Origin: Sporosarcina globispora
GTDB lineage: Bacteria; Bacillota; Bacilli; Bacillales; Cytobacillaceae
Assembly: GCF_001274725.1 (NCBI RefSeq)
Contig: NZ_LGUF01000007.1
Span: forward strand, 2,239,629 to 2,303,628
Direction: 5' to 3'
Length of the DNA: 64,000 nt
In this document: in pieces, positions 57,952 through 64,000 of the stretch
How the letters are laid out: every line of letters begins with the position of its first letter
How positions within the stretch are numbered: position 1 is the first letter of the stretch
The notes under the pieces: generated by a model
The model's database searches: none
Seen by the model: only the letters and a program-made list of their open reading frames with translations
What the model was told of the DNA's origin: nothing
Translations under genes and position numbers: made by a program

Positions 57952-58227
57952 ATGGAAGAGTACTATTTAATCTTTAATGATGGAGAAGAAGAAATTCTTA
58001 AGTTACATGTTTACCATGAAGAACACTACGCTAAAGAAGAAATTTATACAATTGTAAAAAAAATTAGCAAAAAATGCTTTGAAAAGTATGGGGAAAATGT
58101 AGAGGAATGGCTTTATAAAAATTACATTCAATATGCCCTTACTCATGATTATGATTTTACTTATAATCAACCAGTAAATATTTTTAAGTATGAAATGACA
58201 GATAAGTATTTGGATTCATTAAATTAG
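57952..58227 (+). CDS. Unknown protein (91 aa)
   Basis: MEEYYLIFNDGEEEILKLHV. Mixed alpha/beta with acidic and aromatic residues. AAAGGAGG upstream. Function unknown. Confidence 0.6.
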   Translation: MEEYYLIFNDGEEEILKLHVYHEEHYAKEEIYTIVKKISKKCFEKYGENVEEWLYKNYIQYALTHDYDFTYNQPVNIFKYEMTDKYLDSLN

Positions 58228-58260
58228 AATATAAGATTTTATAGGAAAGGAGAAAATCCA

Positions 58261-58527
58261 GTGGAGTCTTTATTTAAAGAAGAAAGTATAATTAAATCAA
58301 AAACTAAAAAAGTGGATTCAAAGGTGATTCTGCAGTTCAAGTCTTTAGGTTTAGATTTTCATCCAGACACATTTGAGCATTTTAGGGGAAACGACTCAAT
58401 TTATTTAGATGCGTTGAGGGAGATTGATACTCATATAAGAGCAACCAAAGATCCAGTTCCTTTTATTATTGATACATTGAAAAAGACTTTGCCAGAATAT
58501 AATGATCAGCACACAAATAGGTTATAA
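58261..58527 (+). CDS. Unknown protein (88 aa)
   Basis: GTG 58261 behind AAAGGAG. MESLFKEESIIKSKTKKVDS. Basic N-terminal linker, then helical domain. Function unknown. Confidence 0.55.
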   Translation: MESLFKEESIIKSKTKKVDSKVILQFKSLGLDFHPDTFEHFRGNDSIYLDALREIDTHIRATKDPVPFIIDTLKKTLPEYNDQHTNRL

Positions 58528-58545
58528 TCATTACGGGTGATTAGA

Positions 58546-59064
58546 ATGAATAAAAACGACTTAGCAAATAATCTTACTACATTACTGAATACAAAATTAG
58601 ACTATTCAGGTGAATTTAACACGCTATTCTTCATCGAAAAAGATCAAAATGGAACGGTAATTAAATTTCTAAATAAAGACCACTATAACTACATATTGAA
58701 ACACTTGAGAGGTGAGCTGGTTGATGTAATTGGTGGAGAAGTAAAAGTAACTCATTTAAATCTTGAAACATCTCCAGTCACTATGAAGAACTTCGAGAAT
58801 GCTAAAGGAATAACAGTTAGACCTATTAGCCCAATTAAGAAAGAAAAGGTTGAGTTGCCTACAATAAGGAATAGAACAATTAAGGAAATAGAGAAATTTT
58901 TGTCTGATGAATTTCATGTGCTTATGGAAAAACAGCAAGAATTAAGAGATCAGCATGAAGACTATATTGAAAAATTGCAATATGCATATAACTATGGGGA
59001 GGTTGGATTTCTTGTCAAACTAAATAGCTATCTGCAGAAAATTAAAGATTATGAGGAGGAGTGA
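58546..59064 (+). CDS. Unknown protein (172 aa)
   Basis: MNKNDLANNLTTLLNTKLDY from ATG 58546 (GGGTGATT upstream; GTG 58537 in frame). The centre is beta-rich (ELVDVIGGEVKVTHLN), the C-terminal 60 residues a coiled helix (LSDEFHVLMEKQQELRDQHE). Its end overlaps the frame of the next gene and supplies its AGGAGGAG. Confidence 0.6.
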   Translation: MNKNDLANNLTTLLNTKLDYSGEFNTLFFIEKDQNGTVIKFLNKDHYNYILKHLRGELVDVIGGEVKVTHLNLETSPVTMKNFENAKGITVRPISPIKKEKVELPTIRNRTIKEIEKFLSDEFHVLMEKQQELRDQHEDYIEKLQYAYNYGEVGFLVKLNSYLQKIKDYEEE

Positions 59065-59068
59065 AATA

Positions 59069-59251
59069 TTGATAGCTAAAGATGAATATGTTTTGAAGAG
59101 AATCAAGTCGACTGTTAATCATCATATTGAGAAGAAATCAAAATTAAATCCAGATAGTCTAATGAATTATATCGAACAATTAGAGTTTGACTATGATATG
59201 GAGAAAGCATACAGACCTGAAGTATTAATGAAGGAGAATGACAATGAGTAG
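59069..59251 (+). CDS. Small protein (60 aa)
   Basis: TTG 59069 behind AGGAGGAG. Reads MIAKDEYVLKRIKSTVNHHI. Helical. Ends at the start of the next gene. Function unknown. Confidence 0.55.
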   Translation: MIAKDEYVLKRIKSTVNHHIEKKSKLNPDSLMNYIEQLEFDYDMEKAYRPEVLMKENDNE

Positions 59252-59474
59252 AAAAGGAATGGATATCAAACAACTGAATGAATTTATGAAGAAATGCAGC
59301 GAGAAATATAATGTAAGATATGTAACTCCAACTATTCATCCAAAATTTAAATCAGCTGTTGCAGTCACAATACATACCAGTGATGAGAGTATGGAATTTA
59401 CAATAACAAATAATCCTGATGAGAATTTTGATTTGAATCAATCAGTTAATAAGTATCTAGATAAGTTGAATTAA
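59244..59474 (+). CDS. Small protein (76 aa)
   Basis: MSRKGMDIKQLNEFMKKCSE from ATG 59244 (AAGGAG upstream; 59238 possible). Helix plus a beta sheet with repeated Val/Thr (AVAVTIHTSDESMEFTITNN). Function unknown. Confidence 0.55.
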   Translation: MSRKGMDIKQLNEFMKKCSEKYNVRYVTPTIHPKFKSAVAVTIHTSDESMEFTITNNPDENFDLNQSVNKYLDKLN

Positions 59475-59494
59475 TTAAATGTAGGAGGTTTGTA

Positions 59495-59671
59495 ATGTAT
59501 AGGTGTTATTTAAACGGTAAATTTTACGGCACTGGAAACTTAAAGTATATGCAGGAGTTATTTGTTGATTATGTAGTTACTTGTGAGATGTATGGAAAGA
59601 ATCAGGCTGAATTTAAAATCATAAAGTTGTGGAATGAAGGCGAAGAACCAATAGGGACTACTGATGTCTAA
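59495..59671 (+). CDS. Small protein (58 aa)
   Basis: MYRCYLNGKFYGTGNLKYMQ, then ELFVDYVVTCEMYGKNQAEF. Mixed. TAGGAGG upstream. Function unknown. Confidence 0.6.
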   Translation: MYRCYLNGKFYGTGNLKYMQELFVDYVVTCEMYGKNQAEFKIIKLWNEGEEPIGTTDV

Positions 59672-59702
59672 ATAAATTATCAGCTTTATAAGGAGTGATA
59701 TT

Positions 59703-60413
59703 ATGAGGAAAGATTCATTTAAAGCATTGGTAGGATCACACAATTACAATCTGAACACGGATGATTCCGATAAAGACTATAAGGTTTTCTTTTATCCATC
59801 ATTCGATGACTTGTATTCAGGAGAGAAGTATTCTAAAGTAATGACTGGAGAAACAGAAGATGTTGAGTATCATGATATCAGGAAGCTGCCTGATATGCTG
59901 TGGAAGAGCAATGTGAATTTCTTAGAAGTTTTATTTTCAACTGAAATAATTGAATACGATGGGCTATTTAAAGAGATACAAAGCAAACGTGAGTATATCG
60001 CAAGTATGAATCTACCTTGTCTATACGATGCTTGCATGGGAATGTATTTTAAGAAAAAGAAAGAATATGAAAGAGATGTGTTAAAAGGTGAATGGAAGAA
60101 AGTATACAAGCATGTAATGTCAGCAGTAAGAATTGTGGATTTCTTACAAAGATATGAAAGTTCAAATTGGAACTTTTCTAAAGCTATTACATATCAAGAT
60201 CATGAGTATATGAGAGGTACATTATTAAATATTAGAAATGGTCAATATCAATCTGACAATGAGTTGGATGTTTTTATTGAAGGATCAGAAAAACTTATGG
60301 CTGCCATTAAGGGTGTGTATAAGAACAAGAAAGAAGATTTAACAACTAAGGAATGGCTCTATAAGACTGTTAAATGGGAAGTTGAAGAGAAAATATTTAT
60401 GGAATTGCAATAA
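59703..60413 (+). CDS. Nucleotidyltransferase (DNA polymerase beta superfamily)
   Basis: 236 residues. The N terminus GSHNYNLNTDDSDKDYKVFF (residues 11-30) is the G-S...D-x-D signature that binds metal and NTP. The remainder is helical (residues ~100-236), as in the COG3541-like phage and bacterial nucleotidyltransferases. Substrate unknown; it could modify tRNA, protein or a small molecule. AAGGAGTG precedes the ATG. Confidence 0.75.
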   Translation: MRKDSFKALVGSHNYNLNTDDSDKDYKVFFYPSFDDLYSGEKYSKVMTGETEDVEYHDIRKLPDMLWKSNVNFLEVLFSTEIIEYDGLFKEIQSKREYIASMNLPCLYDACMGMYFKKKKEYERDVLKGEWKKVYKHVMSAVRIVDFLQRYESSNWNFSKAITYQDHEYMRGTLLNIRNGQYQSDNELDVFIEGSEKLMAAIKGVYKNKKEDLTTKEWLYKTVKWEVEEKIFMELQ

Positions 60414-60447
60414 AACATTTATATTATCGTGAATTGGAGGATATAGG

Positions 60448-60933
60448 ATGAATTTTAAAAGTATTGATCTTGTATTGGAAAACTGTGAAGTAATAACAGT
60501 TGAACGTAAGTATATGGGGCATCTTTATATGTCGAACTTTAACACTACAATTTCTAGGCATGATAAAAAACTTTTGAGCAGCGAAGTGGTTAATGAGTTT
60601 GCAATAGAAATACACAGAAGTTTAGACGAAACTACAAATAAACAAGGATTGTTTGATAAGTATAGTCCAATTGAGAGGTTGAGAAAGTATTCTGACATAA
60701 CGCAAATTGAAATTACATACGAAGATAATAGCAAGAAGCATGTCTATACTCATTGGCATGATGAAGACGAATATGATAATAGGTATCAAAAAAGTAAATT
60801 AAATAATTTTGGAGATTTATATATTGTCATTTCTGAAGCTAAGGATATTGATTACTATTTTCAAGATGAGACAATAAACGATTCAGATATGGTGGAATGG
60901 AACTGGGACAATTTTAAGGAGGGTAAGTTGTGA
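60448..60933 (+). CDS. Unknown protein (161 aa)
   Basis: MNFKSIDLVLENCEVITVER. Beta-rich with an acidic C terminus (DDSDM-like residues, DSDMVEWNWDNF). TTGGAGG upstream. The last codons overlap the start of the next gene. Function unknown. Confidence 0.6.
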   Translation: MNFKSIDLVLENCEVITVERKYMGHLYMSNFNTTISRHDKKLLSSEVVNEFAIEIHRSLDETTNKQGLFDKYSPIERLRKYSDITQIEITYEDNSKKHVYTHWHDEDEYDNRYQKSKLNNFGDLYIVISEAKDIDYYFQDETINDSDMVEWNWDNFKEGKL

Positions 60934-61115
60934 CTGGTTATTATGTTTTGGCTTCCGTTGAGTGTAATATGATTTATGCTATGCACAATAAAGTATACCT
61001 AACTGAAGGAATGGCTAGAGGCGCTTTGAAGTTACTATGTAAGTTTAATAGAAATAAATATGAAAATTATGAGGTTTGGGGAATAAGTGACTTAACAAAA
61101 ATCACTAAGAAATGA
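60930..61115 (+). CDS. Small protein (61 aa)
   Basis: GTG 60930 overlapping the previous stop by four bases, with AAGGAGGG upstream. MTGYYVLASVECNMIYAMHN. Mixed. Function unknown. Confidence 0.55.
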   Translation: MTGYYVLASVECNMIYAMHNKVYLTEGMARGALKLLCKFNRNKYENYEVWGISDLTKITKK

Positions 61116-61138
61116 TCCATTTATAGGAGGAATATATA

Positions 61139-61504
61139 ATGAGTAAAGAAACATGGAACAAAGGTTATCAAGAGGTCAGAAATGTTATTCATAACGAGAT
61201 AGGTATAACAAAGGAAGAAGTATTGAAAGTATTTCAACAAGTAGCAAAAGACGAAATTCAAAAGATTGTTTCTGAGAAAAGTGGGTTTATCTATCAATCT
61301 ATAAAGGAAATAATTAGTCACGAGATGATAAAGGCAATTCAAGATCACAAATATCCAAAACTAACAGGGAGCCTGTGGTATTATGGGCATGAAGGAAGAG
61401 GTATAGACACATTTAAAGATTATGTGTCAGGTGTGATGAAAGAAGAGATAGTGAAAACTTTAAGTGAGCAATTTGAAATTAACCTAAATGTAAATAAAAA
61501 GTAG
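61139..61504 (+). CDS. Unknown helical protein (121 aa)
   Basis: MSKETWNKGYQEVRNVIHNE. Mainly helical with a conserved-looking LTGSLWYYGHEGRGIDTF near residue 80. TAGGAGG upstream. Function unknown. Confidence 0.6.
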   Translation: MSKETWNKGYQEVRNVIHNEIGITKEEVLKVFQQVAKDEIQKIVSEKSGFIYQSIKEIISHEMIKAIQDHKYPKLTGSLWYYGHEGRGIDTFKDYVSGVMKEEIVKTLSEQFEINLNVNKK

Positions 61505-61530
61505 ATTTCATGGTGAAATGAGGGGAAGAA

Positions 61531-61797
61531 ATGAGTAAAGCAATTAACTCAATAAATAAAGTCATTGATGAGGTTAGAATACTTGAAGAAGAAATTAGAG
61601 AATTAAAAAGAGACAAAACACAGGCTGAGGCTTTTTGTGCAACTGTGATAAAGAAGTATGGAGAGAAAGTTGATATTGAGATAAATTTACTTGAAATTTT
61701 TAAGAGTGATTTTGAAAAAGTCAAACTTTATCCGACTGTGGAAAGTAAATTGAATGTTAAAGTGAAATATATTGAAGAGAAAGATGAGACAAATTAA
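61531..61797 (+). CDS. Coiled-coil protein (88 aa)
   Basis: MSKAINSINKVIDEVRILEE, then EIRELKRDKTQAEAFCATVI. Coiled coil over the first half. AGGGGAAG upstream. It ends against the convergent HTH gene, sharing four bases. Confidence 0.6.
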   Translation: MSKAINSINKVIDEVRILEEEIRELKRDKTQAEAFCATVIKKYGEKVDIEINLLEIFKSDFEKVKLYPTVESKLNVKVKYIEEKDETN

Positions 61798-62132
61798 TTT
61801 ATCTCATCCATAAGTTTAATAATCAAATTCAATTGTTCATCAGATAGTTTCCTTGCCTTAAGTAATAATTCCTGTTCTGTCTCACTTAACACTTTATCAG
61901 CGCTATTATTAGAATTTACATAACCAGTTAACACCATCAACTCATCATAAGATACGTTAAGAAGATGCTGCGAAAGAGTTTTCAGTGTCTGAGGATCAGG
62001 TTTCTGAGTATTGTTTTCAATTCTAGTCACAGTTGCATTAGATATTCCAGATTTAATTGCAAGTTGTCTAGCACTTTTATACCCACTAGAGATTCGAATT
62101 TGTTTAAAGGATTCACCGAAAGTATTTTTCAT
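61794..62132 (-). CDS. XRE-family repressor (minus strand)
   Basis: 112 residues from ATG 62132 (GGTGAT upstream; GTG 62141 in frame). MKNTFGESFKQIRISSGYKS, then ARQLAIKSGISNATVTRIEN is a full HTH. The C terminus (ELLLKARKLSDEQLNLIIKL) resembles SinR/ImmR-type dimer helices. An isolated leftward repressor inside a rightward early operon usually controls its surroundings or immunity. Confidence 0.78.
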   Translation of the reverse strand: MKNTFGESFKQIRISSGYKSARQLAIKSGISNATVTRIENNTQKPDPQTLKTLSQHLLNVSYDELMVLTGYVNSNNSADKVLSETEQELLLKARKLSDEQLNLIIKLMDEIN

Positions 62133-62179
62133 ATTTATCACCAGATTAATTTTAACATAATGGAAGGTGAGGTGAGAAC

Positions 62180-62533
62180 TTGTTTAAAGTTGTGGTTGCT
62201 GGAGGAAGAGATTTTAATGATTATGAGTTACTAAAAGAAACATTGAATCACCTATTACAAAAGAAATTACCTGATGTTGAAATTGTCTCTGGAGCAGCAA
62301 GAGGAGCAGATTCACTTGGAGAAAGATACGCACAAGAACTTGATTTAAGTTTACATAGAAAACCTGCATATTGGGAGAAATTAGGCAAAAGTGATGGATA
62401 CAGAAGAAATGCTGAAATGGCTAAATATGCAGATGCAGCAGTTTGTTTTTGGGATGGAAAAAGTAAGGGAACTAAACATATGATTGACCTAGCTGAGAAA
62501 GAAGGATTGCAAATTAAAGTAATTAAATATTAG
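62180..62533 (+). CDS. DUF2493 / YpsA-related SLOG protein
   Basis: 117 residues from TTG 62180. FKVVVAGGRDFNDYELLKET, then EIVSGAARGADSLGERYAQE matches the Rossmann-like nucleotide-sensing fold (GGR start, SGxARGAD loop). Members bind nucleotide ligands and occur in phages and defence islands. The purpose here is unknown. Confidence 0.8.
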   Translation: MFKVVVAGGRDFNDYELLKETLNHLLQKKLPDVEIVSGAARGADSLGERYAQELDLSLHRKPAYWEKLGKSDGYRRNAEMAKYADAAVCFWDGKSKGTKHMIDLAEKEGLQIKVIKY

Positions 62534-62545
62534 GGGAGTGTAAAC

Positions 62546-62788
62546 ATGAAGTATGAGACTTATGAACAAGTAACAAGTGCCTTTAAGAATGAAGGGTATA
62601 AGATCTTGGCAGAGAGTAATGACTTATCTTGGGTTTATATGTATAAAATTGATCAGATTAGAAAAAATGTGACACTTGTTTCTTGGTATGAATCTGATGG
62701 AGAGGTGCAAAGAATTTCAAATATTGAAGACTTTTTATTAATGGATATATTAGATGAAATGGGTTATAAGGGATCTATTTCACTATAA
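62546..62788 (+). CDS. Small protein (80 aa)
   Basis: MKYETYEQVTSAFKNEGYKI. Alpha/beta pattern. AGGGGAGTG upstream. Function unknown. Confidence 0.6.
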   Translation: MKYETYEQVTSAFKNEGYKILAESNDLSWVYMYKIDQIRKNVTLVSWYESDGEVQRISNIEDFLLMDILDEMGYKGSISL

Positions 62789-62818
62789 TAGAACGATTTT
62801 ATCTTGAAAGGAGAAGAA

Positions 62819-63262
62819 ATGAAATTAATTTTTCTTGATATAGATGGAGTTATGAATAATTGGATCGAGAGTCAACCATCAAACAAGCACGAGAGTTTAG
62901 AGTTTGCTTCCAGTTGTGTGGAAAATCTCAAGTATATTTTAAAGGAAACCAACGCAAGAATAGTTGTTTCATCAACTTGGAGAATTGGTGAAACTGAAAA
63001 GACACTTAAGGATAAAGTATTTAAACATTATGATCTAGAAAAATACATACTTGATGTTACTCCAGTTTGTTGGGAAGAGCCAAGAGGCGTTGAGATTGCT
63101 TCATATTTAGCAAGTTTACATATCTGCAATGTCGAAGGAATAGTAATCTTAGATGATGATTCAGATATGGAGGATTTAAAGGATTATTTAGTGAGAACAG
63201 ATCCAAAATACGGATTGACTAAAAAAGACGCTGAATTAGCAATTCAAATCTTAATCAAATAA
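62819..63262 (+). CDS. HAD-superfamily phosphatase-like protein
   Basis: 147 residues from ATG 62819 (AAAGGAG upstream). MKLIFLDIDGVMNNWIES gives the DxDGV motif 1, IVVSSTWR motif 2, and VEGIVILDDDSDMEDL motif 4 (DD/SD). This is the compact HAD domain found in phage nucleic-acid repair and modification proteins. Probably a phosphatase on nucleotides or nucleic acid ends. Confidence 0.78.
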   Translation: MKLIFLDIDGVMNNWIESQPSNKHESLEFASSCVENLKYILKETNARIVVSSTWRIGETEKTLKDKVFKHYDLEKYILDVTPVCWEEPRGVEIASYLASLHICNVEGIVILDDDSDMEDLKDYLVRTDPKYGLTKKDAELAIQILIK

Positions 63263-63292
63263 TGCTTTTAAAGGAAGGAGGAGATATATATT

Positions 63293-63469
63293 ATGTGGCT
63301 AACATTTTGGGAAGCACTTTCTCAATCTAAAGAAGGTGATGTAATCGAGTGTGAAGCAATCTACAGTAACATAGTTAACAATGGGGATTATACGTTCATG
63401 TGGGAAGAAGAATGGAAACCAGTTGTTTTAAGAGGAGAATATATAGGAATGAAGTGGAGAATAAAATAA
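63293..63469 (+). CDS. Small protein (58 aa)
   Basis: MWLTFWEALSQSKEGDVIEC, then WKPVVLRGEYIGMKWRIK. Beta-rich and aromatic. AAGGAGGAG upstream. The stop lies in the recurrent AAAATAATCAAAC motif. Function unknown. Confidence 0.6.
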   Translation: MWLTFWEALSQSKEGDVIECEAIYSNIVNNGDYTFMWEEEWKPVVLRGEYIGMKWRIK

Positions 63470-63489
63470 TCAAACAAGGGAGCATACAT

Positions 63490-63672
63490 ATGAAGACGAT
63501 GGATAAGAATCTGTTCATTAAATGGGCAACTAAGCGTATGGAGTTTCTAAAGGATAGAATTGATAGAGATTTTGGTGGAGGCTTGGTTGATGATTTAGGA
63601 AAGTTTAATGAGATTAAGATGATCAAGGAAGCTGCTGAACGTGGTGAGTTTGATATAAAGGTTTGGGAGTGA
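63490..63672 (+). CDS. Small helical protein (60 aa)
   Basis: MKTMDKNLFIKWATKRMEFL from ATG 63490 behind AAGGGAG; the longer frame to 63400 overlaps the previous gene with no ribosome site. Function unknown. Confidence 0.6.
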   Translation: MKTMDKNLFIKWATKRMEFLKDRIDRDFGGGLVDDLGKFNEIKMIKEAAERGEFDIKVWE

Positions 63673-63678
63673 TACATA

Positions 63679-63861
63679 GTGACGTTATGGTTCATGTTTA
63701 TGGCTGGAATATTGTATTTGTTTAGACTTGATGAACTAGCAACTAATGGAGTAAATGAGTTAATAGGAAAGAAATTTACAACATCAATTTACTGGTTAAC
63801 ATTTTTAGTTATCGGATTAGTGTTGGATATTGTTTATGGGATTGTGAATTTATTCAGTTAA
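63679..63861 (+). CDS. Two-helix membrane protein (60 aa)
   Basis: GTG 63679 six bases after the previous stop. MTLWFMFMAGILYLFRLDEL, then SIYWLTFLVIGLVLDIVYGI. Two transmembrane helices joined by a polar loop. Function unknown. Confidence 0.6.
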   Translation: MTLWFMFMAGILYLFRLDELATNGVNELIGKKFTTSIYWLTFLVIGLVLDIVYGIVNLFS

Positions 63862-63885
63862 AATCTTTATTTTACTTAGAAAGGA

Positions 63886-64000
63886 GTGAGAAAAATAATA
63901 CATTTAGCTGCTATTTTAATAGGTATTGTAATTATAGGAGCGATAATTTATTTATTCAACAAACCAGAAATCTTGTTTTACATAGTTATCGGTTGTTTTG
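63886..64000 (+). CDS. Membrane protein (partial, runs off right edge)
   Basis: Open frame from GTG 63886 to the window end: RKIIHLAAILIGIVIIGAII then YLFNKPEILFYIVIGC. AAAGGAG overlaps the GTG, so the true start may be a rare codon a few bases later. Hydrophobic throughout. C terminus missing. Confidence 0.45.
   Translation, partial: MRKIIHLAAILIGIVIIGAIIYLFNKPEILFYIVIGCF

Overview
The window reads as part of a large temperate phage or phage-plasmid of a low-GC Bacillaceae host. The evidence is strong AGGAGG-type ribosome sites, AT-rich DNA, an SPbeta-like late gene order including a YonO-type single-chain RNA polymerase, an arbitrium (AimR-AimP) cassette, and a plasmid-style actin partition system with iterons. 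No integrase, tRNA, rRNA or CRISPR array was found. Gene symbols are given only where the family is clear (aimR, aimP).

Layout. (1) Positions 1-21,614, minus strand: the morphogenesis block, read right to left. It holds a small gene, a GIY-YIG endonuclease, the RNA polymerase, a PIN-PhoH ATPase, a metallophosphoesterase, a zinc-finger protein next to the large terminase, portal, protease/scaffold, decoration candidate, major capsid, head-tail connectors, the tail tube (interrupted by a 270-nt group I intron that I infer from the sequence), an inserted nuclease and the start of a tail chaperone candidate. (2) 21,615-21,886: divergent control region. (3) 21,887-23,103: actin-like ATPase, ribbon-helix-helix adaptor and TTACCCG iterons. 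(4) 23,146-28,498: M23 peptidase, HTH protein, membrane proteins and an FtsK/SpoIIIE translocase, possibly a DNA-transfer module. (5) 28,726-32,663: Cro-like HTH, RecD2-like helicase, AP2/HNH endonuclease and a possible replication initiator, followed by a 1.3-kb gene-free stretch where GC skew flips abruptly near 33,365. (6) 33,991-44,399: accessory block with repeated promoters, a DnaJ-type zinc protein, proteins of unknown function and a DNA adenine methyltransferase. (7) 44,556-64,000: about 60 mostly tiny early genes, including an AbrB-like protein, an HNH endonuclease, several zinc ribbons, a candidate structured RNA at 53,097-53,193, XRE regulators, the arbitrium locus, a nucleotidyltransferase, a DUF2493 protein and a HAD phosphatase-like protein.

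How it may work together (inference). A set of sigma-A-type promoters on both strands carries the same AT palindrome (AAATAATTTAAT-like) inside an exact 17-bp spacer. One of them reads toward the RNA polymerase. A shared repressor on this box would silence the polymerase and early genes in the dormant state. Arbitrium peptide (predicted mature form DPKPGG) would tune the decision, and release would make the YonO-like polymerase that transcribes the late block. The actin system and replication module would keep the dormant genome as a plasmid.
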